A stretch of DNA of 64,000 nucleotides, taken from the NCBI RefSeq assembly GCF_036227125.1, contig NZ_CP109435.1, forward strand, positions 3,410,001 through 3,474,000. The letters are read 5' to 3'. Shown piece after piece: positions 40,010 to 49,565 of this stretch; the stretch's first letter is position 1, and every line of letters starts with the position of its first letter. The DNA is from Streptomyces sp. NBC_01485 (GTDB lineage: Bacteria; Actinomycetota; Actinomycetes; Streptomycetales; Streptomycetaceae). The notes beneath the pieces were generated by a model that was given only the letters and a program-made list of their open reading frames with translations, ran no database searches and was not told where the DNA came from. The position numbers and the translations under genes are program-made.

Positions 40010-43000
40010 TCACCGGGACGCGCTCACCGACTCCTCGGGCTCGTCCGCGCCGACGAAGGTCCGCCACAGGCGGGCGTAGCGCCCGTCGAGGGCGAGGAGT
40101 TCCGTGTGCGTGCCGTCCTCCACGACCCGGCCGTGGTCCATCAGCACGACACGGTCCGCGCGGGCCGCGGTGGTCAGGCGGTGGGCCACCACCAGGGTGG
40201 TGCGGCGGCCCGCGAGGCGGTCCGTGGCCTGGTTGACCTGGGCTTCCGTGGCCAGGTCGAGGGCGGCCGTCGCCTCGTCGAGGAGCAGGACGTCCGGGTC
40301 GACGAGTTCGGCGCGGGCCAGTGCGATCAGTTGGCGCTGGCCTGCGGAGAGGTTGCGGCCTCGCTCGGACACCTCGTGGAGGTAGCCGCCGTCGAGGGTG
40401 GCGATCATGTCGTGCGCGCCGACCGACCGCGCCGCCGCCTCGACCTCGGCGTCGGTGGCGTCGGGCCGGCCGTAGGCGATGGCGTCGCGGACGGTGCCGG
40501 GGAAGAGGTACGCCTCCTGCGGGACGACTCCGAGACGGTGGCGGTACGAGGTGAGGTCCAGGGAGCGGAGGTCCGTGCCGTCGACCGTCACCCGGCCGCC
40601 GGTCGGGTCGTAGAAGCGGGCCACCAGCTTGACGAGGGTCGACTTGCCGGCGCCGGTCTCGCCGACGAACGCGACCGTCTGGCCGGCCGGGATGCTCAAC
40701 TCGATCCCGGTCAGGGCCTCTTCCTCCGCCCCGTACGTGAAGTGCACGTCCTCGAAGGCGATTTCGCCGCGCAGCGAGAGCACTTCGAGCGGCTCGTCGG
40801 CGGACCGCGTGGACGTCGGCTCCTGGAGCAACTCCTGGATGCGGCCCAGGGACACGGTCGCCTGCTGGTAGCCGTCGAAGACCTGGGAGAGCTGCTGGAC
40901 GGGGGCGAAGAACAGGTCGATGTAGAGGAGATACGCGACCAGGGCGCCGGTCGTCAGCGTCGCCGCGTCGACCCGGCCCGCGCCCGCGACCAGTACCGCT
41001 GCCGCCGCGATCGACGACAGGAACTGCACGAAGGGGAAGTAGACCGAGATCAGCCACTGGCCCCGGACGCGGGCCACGCGGTAGCTGTCGCTGGCCTCCG
41101 CGAACCGCGCCCGGCCGTCCCGCTCGCGCCGGAAGGCCTGCACGATCCTGAGCCCGGACACCGACTCCTGGAGGTCGGCGTTGACCGACGACACGCGCTC
41201 GCGGGCGAGTTCGTACGCCTTCACACTCGCCCTGCGGAAGAAGTAGGTGGCGATGATCAGGGGCGGGAGCGTCGCGAAGACGACGAGCGCGAGCTGTACG
41301 TCGATCACCAGCAGGGCGACCAGGATGCCGAAGAACGTGACGACCGAGACGAAGGCGGTGACCAGCCCGGTCTGCAGGAACGTGGACAGGGCGTCGACGT
41401 CGGTCGTCATCCGGGTCATGATCCGGCCGGTCAACTCCCGTTCGTAGTAGTCGAGTCCGAGCCGCTGGAGCTGGGCGAAGATCTTCAGGCGGAGGGTGTA
41501 GAGGACGCGTTCGCCGGTGCGGCCGGTCTTGCGGATCTCGCCGGTCTGCGCGACCCACTGCACCAGCACGGCGAGCAGGCCGAGCAGCGAGGCGGCCCAG
41601 ACGGCGCCCAGCGCCATCCGGCTCACGCCCTGGTCGATGCCGTGCCGGATCATCACCGGCAGCAGCAGGCTCATCCCGGCGTCGACGGCGACCAGGCCGA
41701 GGCTGACGAGGAGCGGGGCGCCGAAGCCGCGCAGCAGCCTGCGCAGGCCGTAGGACTCCTCCGGCTGCACCGCCCGCCCCTCGTCGACGTCCGGTGTGTC
41801 GGCGGCCGGGGGCAACTCCTCGATCTGGGCGAGGAGTTCGGGGGTGGCCGGCATCTCGGAGAGCGCGGTGTCCTTCGGCTCACGGTCGCCGGTCCACAGC
41901 CGGGGCGTCACCCCGCGCTCGGCGTCGAACTCGGCGTCCAGTTCGTCGCGGACGGTGGTGTCCTCGCCCGCTGCGAGCGGCCGGGCGTGGCCGGGCGAGA
42001 CGCCGCCGAGCTCGTCCGGGTCGGTGAGCAGGCGGCGGTAGAGCGGGGAGCGTTTCTGGAGCTCCTCGTGGGTGCCGAGGTCGGCGAGGCGTCCGGCGTC
42101 GAGGACGGCTATGCGGTCGGCGAGGCCCAGGGTGGAGCGGCGGTGGGCGATGAGGAGGGTCGTACGGCCCTCCATGACCTGCCCCAGCGCCTCGTGGATC
42201 TCGTGCTCGACGGCCGCGTCCACGGCGGAGGTGGCGTCGTCGAGGACCAGCAGGCGGGGGTCGGTGAGGATCGCGCGGGCGAGCGCGACGCGCTGGCGCT
42301 GGCCGCCGGAGAGGGTGAGGCCGTGTTCGCCGACCTTCGTGTCGTAGCCCTCGGGCAGCTCGGCGATGAACCCGTCGGCCTGGGCGACGCGGGCGGCCTC
42401 CTCGATCTGCTCCCGGGTCGCGTCGGGACGCCCGTACGCGATGTTGTCGCGGACCGTGTCGGAGAAGAGGAAGGAGTCCTCGGGGACCAGGCCGATCGCG
42501 GCGCGCAGCGAGTCGGAGGTGAGCTCGCGGACGTCGTGGCCGCCGATGAGGACGGCGCCCCGGGTGACGTCGTAGAAGCGGGGCACGAGGAGGGAGACCG
42601 TCGACTTGCCCGAGCCGGAGGAACCGACGACGGCCAGGGTCTCGCCGGCGCGGATCTCCAGGCTGAGGCCGTCGAGGACGGGGCGCTCGGGGTCGTAGCC
42701 GAAGGAGACGTCGTCGAACTCGACCGTCGCCGGGGCGTCGGCGGGGAGCTCCTTGGCGCCGTCCGTCATCGACGGCTCGGTGTCGATCAGCTCCAGGACG
42801 CGTTCGGTGCCGGCGCGGGCCTGCTGGCCGACCGTGAGGACCATCGCGAGCATCCGGACCGGGCCGACGAGCTGGGCGAGATAGGTGGAGAACGCGACGA
42901 ACGTGCCGAGGGTGATGTGCCCGCGCACGGCCAGCCAGCCGCCGACCGCCAGCATGGCGACCTGGCCGAGCGCGGGGACGGCCTGCAGGGCGGGGGTGTA

Positions 43001-43744
43001 CGCAGAGTTCAGCCGGATCGTGCGCAGCCGGCCCGCGAAGAGCCGGCGGCCGACCTCGCGCAGCTTGCCCGTCTCCTGGTCCTCCTGCCCGAAGCCCTTC
43101 ACCACGCGTACGCCGCTGACGGCGCCGTCGACCACGCCCGCGACCGCCGCCGCCTGCGCCTGCGCGTACCAGGTGGCCGGGTGCAGCTTCGTACGGCTGC
43201 GCTTGGCGATGTACGCGAGGGCGGGCGCCACGGCGAGGGCGACCAGGGTGAGCGGGAGCGACAGCCACGCCATGATCACCAGGGAGATCAGGAAGAGGAG
43301 CAGGTTCCCGATCGTCATCGGGAGCATGAACAGCAGGCCCTGGATGAGCTGGAGGTCGCTGGTGGCGCGGCCGATGACCTGCCCGGTGGACAGCTCGTCC
43401 TGGCGGCGGCCGTCGAGCCGGGTGATCGTCTCGAACATCTCGGTCCGCAGGTCGTGCTGGACGTCGAGGGCGAGCCGGCCGCCGTAGTAGCGGCGGACGT
43501 AGGTGAGGGCGTACACGACGAGCGCGGCGGCGAGGAGGGCTCCCGCCCAGGGCGCCATGGCACGGGTGTGGCCGCCGATGACGTCGTCGATGATCACCTT
43601 GGTGACCAGCGGGACCAGTGCCATGACGGCCATGCCGGCGAGCGAGGAGCCGAGCGCGAGGACGACGTCCGTCGGGTGGCGCCATGCGTAGCCCGCCAGG
43701 CGGTGTGCCCAGCCTCGCGGTGTCTCCCCCTGCTGCGCTGCCAC
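40010..43744 (-). CDS. Giant fused ABC exporter (two TMD-NBD units in one chain)
   Basis: A 1,244-residue exporter that encodes a full heterodimeric-type transporter in one polypeptide. Half 1: six helices, then an NBD with Walker [12 protein letters not shown] near residue 371, signature [14 protein letters not shown], and [12 protein letters not shown]. Its catalytic Glu is replaced by Asp, so this site is probably the degenerate one. Half 2 begins near residue 575 and has Walker [12 protein letters not shown] near 1030, signature [14 protein letters not shown] and [11 protein letters not shown]. The GTG at 43742-43744 has GAAGGAAGG before it and is preferred over an upstream ATG. Substrate is unknown, probably a lipid or drug. 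Confidence 0.93.
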   Translation of the reverse strand: MAAQQGETPRGWAHRLAGYAWRHPTDVVLALGSSLAGMAVMALVPLVTKVIIDDVIGGHTRAMAPWAGALLAAALVVYALTYVRRYYGGRLALDVQHDLRTEMFETITRLDGRRQDELSTGQVIGRATSDLQLIQGLLFMLPMTIGNLLLFLISLVIMAWLSLPLTLVALAVAPALAYIAKRSRTKLHPATWYAQAQAAAVAGVVDGAVSGVRVVKGFGQEDQETGKLREVGRRLFAGRLRTIRLNSAYTPALQAVPALGQVAMLAVGGWLAVRGHITLGTFVAFSTYLAQLVGPVRMLAMVLTVGQQARAGTERVLELIDTEPSMTDGAKELPADAPATVEFDDVSFGYDPERPVLDGLSLEIRAGETLAVVGSSGSGKSTVSLLVPRFYDVTRGAVLIGGHDVRELTSDSLRAAIGLVPEDSFLFSDTVRDNIAYGRPDATREQIEEAARVAQADGFIAELPEGYDTKVGEHGLTLSGGQRQRVALARAILTDPRLLVLDDATSAVDAAVEHEIHEALGQVMEGRTTLLIAHRRSTLGLADRIAVLDAGRLADLGTHEELQKRSPLYRRLLTDPDELGGVSPGHARPLAAGEDTTVRDELDAEFDAERGVTPRLWTGDREPKDTALSEMPATPELLAQIEELPPAADTPDVDEGRAVQPEESYGLRRLLRGFGAPLLVSLGLVAVDAGMSLLLPVMIRHGIDQGVSRMALGAVWAASLLGLLAVLVQWVAQTGEIRKTGRTGERVLYTLRLKIFAQLQRLGLDYYERELTGRIMTRMTTDVDALSTFLQTGLVTAFVSVVTFFGILVALLVIDVQLALVVFATLPPLIIATYFFRRASVKAYELARERVSSVNADLQESVSGLRIVQAFRRERDGRARFAEASDSYRVARVRGQWLISVYFPFVQFLSSIAAAAVLVAGAGRVDAATLTTGALVAYLLYIDLFFAPVQQLSQVFDGYQQATVSLGRIQELLQEPTSTRSADEPLEVLSLRGEIAFEDVHFTYGAEEEALTGIELSIPAGQTVAFVGETGAGKSTLVKLVARFYDPTGGRVTVDGTDLRSLDLTSYRHRLGVVPQEAYLFPGTVRDAIAYGRPDATDAEVEAAARSVGAHDMIATLDGGYLHEVSERGRNLSAGQRQLIALARAELVDPDVLLLDEATAALDLATEAQVNQATDRLAGRRTTLVVAHRLTTAARADRVVLMDHGRVVEDGTHTELLALDGRYARLWRTFVGADEPEESVSASR

Positions 43745-43889
43745 CCGGTGCCTTCCTTCAGACCAGACCTTCAGGCCTGATGTTCGGCCTGATCTTCCGG
43801 AAGGCACCAACGCGGAACGGGGCGGATTTCATCCCGCCGCGACAATTCGCTCCGCAGGTTCGGCCGTCTTTCGGGTGCTGCGCCGTGGG

Positions 43890-43942
43890 GGCTGGTCGCG
43901 CCCAAGCGGTGGAGCCGCAGATCGATACAGCCCCGCGCCCCT
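43890..43942 (+). repeat. Streptomyces-type extragenic repeat, copy 2
   Basis: A 53-bp segment beginning GGCTGGTCGCGCCCAAGCGG, 48 of 53 identical to 4145-4197. It ends within the stop codon of the esterase-like gene and fills the gap to the ABC exporter gene, so transcription of the exporter must start close to or within it. Confidence 0.75.
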
Positions 43943-45017
43943 AGCCCGCGACCCTCACCCGCAGAAAATAGAGACGGGTGACCTGTGCGGCGTTCTGGTT
44001 GTCGTCGCTGACCAGGAGGACCTTGAGGCGGCCCTTGGCCTGGCCGGTGATCACCATGCCCTCGATGTTGTCGAGGAGGGGGTTCGGCTGGGGCTGCTCG
44101 GCGGTCGCTCCCAGTGACGGGCACGTCGCCACGTCCGTCAGCAGGGTCTTCTTGATCAGGCGGACGTCGCCCTGGCCCGTGAGGCTGTCGACACCGCTCG
44201 TGTTCGTCGCGTGGCGCGGGTCGGCCAGATAGAGGCGGACCGTGTTGCCGACGCCCGGGGTGAAGCCGCGCTCGAGGACGAGGAGGCGGCCGTCGGGGGT
44301 GGCCTGGACCTCGGGGACGCCGAGCCCGGCGTCGGTGCGGTAGGCGTACTGGGCGCCCAGCGCGAAGTGCCCGCCCTTGGTCCCGGCCCGGTTCCAGGTC
44401 TGGAAGCGAACCATGTTCGTGCTGTCTCCGGAGATCGCGTACTCCATCGACGCGAGGAGGGTGCGCCCGCCGGGCAGGAGGGTCAGGCCCTCGAAGGTCT
44501 GGTTGGACGTGGCGCGCCCGGCGGGGGCGACGAGCAGCGAGGACGGAACCGGAAGCCGGTCGAGGATCTTGCCGGTGCGGCTGTAGCGGCGGATCGACGG
44601 CTCGGTCTCCGAGGTGATCAGCCGGGTGCCGTCACGGTCCACGACCAGGCCCTCGGAGTCGAGGGCGGCGCCGTTCTCGTCGGCGAGCGGGACGACGCCC
44701 TTCGGCTGGAGCGTCTTGGCGTCCAGGTCGAAGAGGGAGGAGCGGTCGGAGAGGGCCGCGAGGGAGCCGATGGGGGTCCCCCCGCTCGAGCGAAGCCGAG
44801 CGTGGGGGACGTCCACGGCGAGCGCGGAGAGGTTTCCGACGAAGGTGCCGTCGTAGGTCGTCCTGTCGAGGGCGTCGGAGAAGCGGTCGATGGCGACGGA
44901 GGGTGAACAGGCGTTGCCAGCACCCGAGTCGGCACTGGCGACGGGCCCGGCGGCGGTGACGGCGGTGGCCGCCGCCAGGCCGGCGACGAGGGCGGCGAGT
45001 ACGGTTCGCAGACGCAT
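43941..45017 (-). CDS. Secreted esterase-like-activity-of-phytase family protein
   Basis: A 358-residue exported protein with signal peptide LRTVLAALVAGLAAATAVTA and an Ala/Ser-Ala cleavage zone. The mature part is a beta-propeller-like repeat protein of the phytase-esterase family: DSEGLVVDRDGTRLITSETE, NQTFEGLTLLPGGRTLLASM, NPLLDNIEGMVITGQAKGR, each with an E-G pair typical of the blades. An in-frame palindromic insert at 44767-44813 encodes DVPHARLRSSGGTPIG early in the first blade. The ATG at 45015-45017 is taken; a GTG three codons upstream is possible. Ribosome site is weak. The enzymatic activity in this family is not well defined. Confidence 0.82.
   Translation of the reverse strand: MRLRTVLAALVAGLAAATAVTAAGPVASADSGAGNACSPSVAIDRFSDALDRTTYDGTFVGNLSALAVDVPHARLRSSGGTPIGSLAALSDRSSLFDLDAKTLQPKGVVPLADENGAALDSEGLVVDRDGTRLITSETEPSIRRYSRTGKILDRLPVPSSLLVAPAGRATSNQTFEGLTLLPGGRTLLASMEYAISGDSTNMVRFQTWNRAGTKGGHFALGAQYAYRTDAGLGVPEVQATPDGRLLVLERGFTPGVGNTVRLYLADPRHATNTSGVDSLTGQGDVRLIKKTLLTDVATCPSLGATAEQPQPNPLLDNIEGMVITGQAKGRLKVLLVSDDNQNAAQVTRLYFLRVRVAG
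44767..44813 (-). repeat. In-frame palindromic insert, copy 3 (phytase-esterase-like gene)
   Basis: Read on the minus strand it is almost identical to 36646-36693 (core differs by CGCTCGG versus CTCTCGG) and is translated in the same frame as there, giving RLRSSGGTPIG in both proteins. Confidence 0.85.
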
Positions 45018-45093
45018 GGACGTCACCGTAGGACGCGGTGGTGACGGCCGGTAGGACTGCCGGTTAAAGATCGCGGCCCGGCCACGAACACGG

Positions 45094-45951
45094 CTAGGAG
45101 GCCGCGAGATCCTTGTGGATGACCTTGGCGACGCCCTGGATGGTCGCGATGCCGTAGTTCATCGTGCTGTTGCCGTGGGTGAGGACCGTCATGGTGTAGT
45201 CGTGGCCGCCGCCCTTGAAGGTGCCGACGCTGTGCACCCGCCAGCCGAGCGTGGCCCGCGACAGCCAGCCGTTCTTGACATGCCAGGTGACACCGGCGGG
45301 CACGCCGTACGGCGTGCCCCAGCGCTGGGCGGAGACGACCTGGCCCATCAACTGGTTGACGTAGGCGCGCGAGGCGTCGGTGAGGACGGTGTTCTTGGCC
45401 GTGAGCAGGTTCAGCAGTTTCTGCTCGTCGGTGACGGTGATCTGGGTCAGGCCCCAGTAGCCGTTGGCGCCCGGCTTGGTCAGGGTCATCTTGGCGGCCG
45501 TCAGGAAGTTCTTGATCTTCGTCGGACCGAGCTGCGTCCACAGGGTGGAGGTGGCGGCGTTGTCCGACTTGGTGATCATGGCCGTGGCGAGGGACTTCTC
45601 CCGGCTGGTCAGCGCCCGGCCGGTCTTCTGCGCGTCCCACAGCAGCGCGGACAGGACGGTGACCTTGACGACGCTGGCCGAGTCGTAGGCGGTGGTGGCG
45701 CGCAGGGTGCAGGTGGTGTTGGTGGTGCGGTCGTACAGCCCGACGCCGACCGTGCCCGTGCGTCCCACGAGCGCGGCGGTGATGTCCTTCTTCAGCTTGG
45801 CCGCGAGGGCCGCCTTGGACGACGTACAACTGACGGTGGGCGTGGCGGCGGCCGCGGCGGGTGTGGCGACGGCCACACCGGTTATGAGGAAGCCGGCGCC
45901 GAACGCGGTGGCGACCAGTCCTCTCCTACGTCTTACGGTCGGGTGAGTCAT
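45094..45951 (-). CDS. Exported class-A beta-lactamase-like serine hydrolase
   Basis: A 285-residue exported protein. A twin-arginine-like RRRRGLVATAFGAGFLITGV and an Ala-rich region form the signal. The serine beta-lactamase motifs are SVVK (Ser93-Lys96), SDN (129-131) and a weakened KTG triad seen as KNGWLS. No Glu166 loop of active class-A enzymes was recognised, so it is more likely a D-Ala-D-Ala peptidase-like or esterase relative than a penicillinase. The ATG at 45951 is chosen; a GTG at 45966 is possible and both lack a good ribosome site. It is divergent from the GT39-like gene at 46126. Confidence 0.78.
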   Translation of the reverse strand: MTHPTVRRRRGLVATAFGAGFLITGVAVATPAAAAATPTVSCTSSKAALAAKLKKDITAALVGRTGTVGVGLYDRTTNTTCTLRATTAYDSASVVKVTVLSALLWDAQKTGRALTSREKSLATAMITKSDNAATSTLWTQLGPTKIKNFLTAAKMTLTKPGANGYWGLTQITVTDEQKLLNLLTAKNTVLTDASRAYVNQLMGQVVSAQRWGTPYGVPAGVTWHVKNGWLSRATLGWRVHSVGTFKGGGHDYTMTVLTHGNSTMNYGIATIQGVAKVIHKDLAAS

Positions 45952-46125
45952 GCCCAGTTGACTCACACATACGACCGATAGTTGTACTCACGTTCCATCC
46001 GGCGCACCACGGCGAGGCAATCCGCCGCCCCTTGCGCTCACTTCCTTACCCGTCTCTCACCCACCCACAGGTCGCCCCCAGGTGGAGCACAGCCCTCGCT
46101 CATCGGCCGTACGCATCGTGCAGTG

Positions 46126-48480
46126 GTGACCTCTGCCACCGATCCACTCCCCAACCCGACCGCGCCCCCCGCGTCCCCCGCGTCCCCCGTGTCTGCGGAC
46201 TGGGCGCCGCCGACGGCGACCGGTGAGGCGCCGCCGGCGGACAAGGCGCCGCGCTGGTCGTTGCCCGCGCTGCTCGCGATCCTCGCCCTGGCGGCCGTGC
46301 TCTACGGCTGGAACCTGTCGTCGAACAGCCTCAACAGCTTCTACAGCGCCGCCGTCTACAGCGGTACGCAGAGCTGGGAGGCGTGGTTCTTCGGCTCGCT
46401 CGACGCCGGGAACTTCATCACCGTCGACAAGCCGCCGTTCGCGCTCATGATCATGGGTCTGTCCTGCCGGATCTTCGGGTTCGGCACCTGGCAGATGATG
46501 GCGCCGGAGATCGCGGCGGCACTGGGCACGATCTGGATCCTGCACGCGTCCGTGAAGCGGGTCTTCGGGCATGTGGCGGCCGCCGTCGCCGCGCTCGTCC
46601 TCGCGCTGACGCCGATCACCGTCGCCATCAACCGCGACAACAACCCGGACACCGTCCTCGTGCTGCTGATGGTCGCGGGCGCGGCCCTCGCGCTGCGCGC
46701 CACGCGGGACGACCGGCTGCTGCCGCTCATCGGCTCCGCCGTCTGCTTCGGGCTCGCCTTCAACACCAAGATGCTCCAGGGCTACATCGCCCTGCCGGCC
46801 GTCTTCGCCGTGTACGTGTACGCGTCGAAGCCGGGGTGGAAGAAGAAGGTCGTCAACCTCGCGCTCGCGGCGGTGGCGCTGGCCGTCGCCAGCTTCTGGT
46901 GGGCGACAGCGGTGTCGCTCGTGCCCGCCGACGACCGTCCCTACATCGGCGGTTCGACCGACGGCAGCGCCTGGGACCTGATCATGGGCTACAACGGGCT
47001 GGGCCGGGTCCTCGGCGGCGAGGGCAACGGCGGAGGCGGCGGGGGCGGCGGGGGCGGCACCTTCGCCGGGACCGCGGGCATCGGGCGGATGTTCAACGAC
47101 ATCCTCGGCGGCCAGATCTCCTGGCTGATCCCCTTCGCGGGCATCGCGCTCGTCGCCGGGCTCGTACTGTGCGGGCGCGCCCCGCGCACCGACGTGACGC
47201 GCGCCGCGCTGGTGCTGTGGGGCGGCTGGCTGGTGCTGCACTACCTGACGTTCGCCATGGCCGAGGGCACGATGCACCCGTACTACACGACCGCGCTCGC
47301 CCCGGGCATCGCGGCGCTGTGCGGGGGCGGGGGCGTGCTGCTGTGGCGCGCCTTCAGGAGCGGTGACGCGAAGTGGTCGTGGGTGCTGCCGGCGGGGCTG
47401 GCCGTCACCGGCGTCTGGGCGATCGTGCTGCTGCGCCGGGCCGGCGGGTGGAACACCTGGTTGTGGCCGGCGATCGGCGTGGTCATGGTTCTGGCCGTCG
47501 TGGGGCTGTTCGTGCTGCGGTCCGCGAGTTCCGGTACCCGGCTGCGGCTGCTCGGGGTGTCCGTCGCCGCGGCGGTCGTGGCGGCCCTCGCGGGTCCGAC
47601 GGCGTACGCAGCCTCGCCCGCCTTCGGTTCCTCCAGCGGCATGATGGGCGGCACCAATCCGACCGCGGGTCCCTCCACCGGGGGCGGCATGGGCGGCCCC
47701 GGCGGCGGCGGCGGCCGGGGTGGCTTCGGCGGCAACGGCAACGGTGGCGGCGGGGGCGGTAACGGTGGTCCCGGTGGTCCCGGTGGTCAGATGTCGGGGG
47801 GCACGCAGCAGGGTGGCCAGGCGGGCGGGGAGTTCCCCGGCGGCAACGGCAACGGCCAGATGACACCGGGCGGCGGCACCGGGGAACTCCCGCAGGGCGG
47901 CCAACAGGGTGGCACGAACGGGGAGTTGTCGGGCGGCGGCACCCAGGGTGACCGTGGGACCAGCGGTGGGCCCGGTGGCGGCGGAGGCGGTACGGGCGGT
48001 GGTGGCGGAGGCGGTATGGGCGGCGCCGACAGCGAGCTCGTCTCGTACCTGGAGAAGCACCAGGACGGCGCCAAGTGGCTGATCGCGGTGTCGAATTCGC
48101 AGAGCGCGGGCCAGATGATCCTCAGCACCGGTAAGCCCGTCATCTCCATGTGGGGCTTCACCGGCTCCGACCAGGCGATGACGCTCGCCAAGCTCAAGGA
48201 GCTGGTGAAGAGGGGCGAGTTGCACTACATCCAGCTCGGCGGCGGGATGGGCGGTGGCGGTATGGGCGGCAACAGCAGCCTGAACCAGGAGCTCACCGCC
48301 TGGGTGCAGGAGAACGGGACGGCGGTGAAGGAGAGCGAGTACAGCAAGAGCACGTCGTCGAGCTCCGAGACCGGCACGTCCGCCGAGTCCGGCACGTCGT
48401 CGAGCGCCGAGTCCGGCACCTCCGGCACCACCTCCAACACCTCCACCGTCTATCGGCTGGACCCCTCCGACGTGAGCTGA
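46126..48480 (+). CDS. GT39/ArnT-like membrane glycosyltransferase with Gly-rich insert
   Basis: A ~784-residue polytopic protein. Membrane helices alternate with the family motifs NSFYSAAVYSGTQSWEAWFF, FITVDKPPFALMIMG, the acidic INRDNNPDT and GYIALPAVFAVYVYAS; these belong to PMT_2/ArnT-type enzymes using polyprenyl-phosphate sugars. After the last helix (LRLLGVSVAAAVVAALAGP) comes a ~160-residue Gly/Gln-rich low-complexity stretch. A small soluble domain follows (LEKHQDGAKWLIAVSNSQSA, KPVISMWGFTGSDQAMTLAK), then a Ser/Thr tail. A second Gly run interrupts the membrane part near codon 295. The start is uncertain: GTG codons at 46123 or 46126, with no ribosome site visible. Cell-envelope glycosylation is likely. 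Confidence 0.85.
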   Translation: MTSATDPLPNPTAPPASPASPVSADWAPPTATGEAPPADKAPRWSLPALLAILALAAVLYGWNLSSNSLNSFYSAAVYSGTQSWEAWFFGSLDAGNFITVDKPPFALMIMGLSCRIFGFGTWQMMAPEIAAALGTIWILHASVKRVFGHVAAAVAALVLALTPITVAINRDNNPDTVLVLLMVAGAALALRATRDDRLLPLIGSAVCFGLAFNTKMLQGYIALPAVFAVYVYASKPGWKKKVVNLALAAVALAVASFWWATAVSLVPADDRPYIGGSTDGSAWDLIMGYNGLGRVLGGEGNGGGGGGGGGGTFAGTAGIGRMFNDILGGQISWLIPFAGIALVAGLVLCGRAPRTDVTRAALVLWGGWLVLHYLTFAMAEGTMHPYYTTALAPGIAALCGGGGVLLWRAFRSGDAKWSWVLPAGLAVTGVWAIVLLRRAGGWNTWLWPAIGVVMVLAVVGLFVLRSASSGTRLRLLGVSVAAAVVAALAGPTAYAASPAFGSSSGMMGGTNPTAGPSTGGGMGGPGGGGGRGGFGGNGNGGGGGGNGGPGGPGGQMSGGTQQGGQAGGEFPGGNGNGQMTPGGGTGELPQGGQQGGTNGELSGGGTQGDRGTSGGPGGGGGGTGGGGGGGMGGADSELVSYLEKHQDGAKWLIAVSNSQSAGQMILSTGKPVISMWGFTGSDQAMTLAKLKELVKRGELHYIQLGGGMGGGGMGGNSSLNQELTAWVQENGTAVKESEYSKSTSSSSETGTSAESGTSSSAESGTSGTTSNTSTVYRLDPSDVS

Positions 48481-48505
48481 CCCTCACCCCGACCGGCACA
48501 GCACC

Positions 48506-48540
48506 AACGGCCCCTGACTCTCCTGTCAGGGGCCGTTTCC
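48506..48540. terminator. Terminator after the GT39-like gene
   Basis: AACGGCCCCTGAC and GTCAGGGGCCGTT are perfect 13-bp complements around TCTCCT, followed by TCC. It lies 25 bp past the stop. Confidence 0.85.
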
Positions 48541-48680
48541 TCACGTCAACTCGCGTAGACAAGGGGCAATTTGCCGGTTCTCGTCATCTGAACGACACGT
48601 CGGATTCATTGCCATGACTGCATGTGCATGCCACTCTCCCGATTGCCGCCTCCAATCCACCCGCGTAGATCGGACCCCAC

Positions 48681-49487
48681 ATGCTGGCGACACGCATACG
48701 CCGATGGAAGTCGGTGGCCCTTGCCACCACTACCGTCCTGGTCGGCCTCACCGCGCCCGCGCTCACGGCGACCCCCGCCGCCGCGACCACCACGGCGTAC
48801 GACTCGACGTACTACAAGAACGCGGTCGGCAAGACCGGTACGAGCCTGAAGTCGTCCCTGCATACGATCATCAGCGCCAACGTCACGAAGATCTCGTACT
48901 CCGCGGTCTGGAACGCGCTGAAGGTCACCGACCAGGACCCGAACAACAGCAGCAACGTGATCCTGCTGTACAGCGGCGTCTCGCGCAGCAAGTCCCTCAA
49001 CGGCGGCGACCTCGGCGACTGGAACCGCGAGCACGTGTGGGCCAAGTCCCACGGCGACTTCGGCGAGGTGACCGGTCCCGGCACCGACCTGCACCACCTG
49101 CGGCCCGCGGACGTCCAGGTCAACAGCATCCGCGGCAACAAGGACTTCGACAACGGCGGCAGCACGGTCTCGGGCGGCGGCGGCAGCCTCACCGACTCCG
49201 ACTCCTTCGAGCCGCGCGACGCCGACAAGGGCGACGTGGCCCGCATGATCCTCTACATGGCGGTCCGCTACGACGGCGGCGACGGCTTCGCCGACCTGGA
49301 GCCCAACGAGAAGGTCGACAACGGCAGCAACCCGTACATCGGCAAGCTGTCCGTCCTGAAGCAGTGGAACGACGAGGACCCGCCGAGCGCCTTCGAGGAG
49401 AAGCGCAACCAGGCCATCTACGACACCTACCAGCACAACCGCAACCCGTTCATCGACCACCCGGAGTGGGTCGAGTCGATCTGGTAG
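48681..49487 (+). CDS. Secreted endonuclease I-family nuclease
   Basis: A 268-residue exported nuclease. The signal peptide is RRWKSVALATTTVLVGLTAP, with Ala-rich cleavage near residue 35. The His-Me finger core is plain: DWNREHVWAKSHGDFGE (His118, His124), TDLHHLRPADVQVNSIRGNK (His138, His139 and Asn153), as in periplasmic and secreted EndA-type enzymes, which cut DNA non-specifically with a metal. The rest of the fold is complete to EWVESIW. Ribosome site is poor. Function is probably nutrient DNA degradation. It is followed by a terminator shared with the convergent truncated gene. Confidence 0.9.
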   Translation: MLATRIRRWKSVALATTTVLVGLTAPALTATPAAATTTAYDSTYYKNAVGKTGTSLKSSLHTIISANVTKISYSAVWNALKVTDQDPNNSSNVILLYSGVSRSKSLNGGDLGDWNREHVWAKSHGDFGEVTGPGTDLHHLRPADVQVNSIRGNKDFDNGGSTVSGGGGSLTDSDSFEPRDADKGDVARMILYMAVRYDGGDGFADLEPNEKVDNGSNPYIGKLSVLKQWNDEDPPSAFEEKRNQAIYDTYQHNRNPFIDHPEWVESIW

Positions 49488-49519
49488 GACACGGCACAAC
49501 GCAACACGGCAGGACACAG

Positions 49520-49558
49520 CACAGGGCCCTCCCGGCAACTCCCGGGAGGGTCCTGTGC
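49520..49558. terminator. Bidirectional terminator
   Basis: CACAGGGCCCTCCCGG and CCGGGAGGGTCCTGTG pair almost completely (one G-T mismatch) around a 4-6 nt loop. It lies between the nuclease gene and the convergent truncated gene. Confidence 0.85.
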
Positions 49559-49565
49559 GTTCGGT

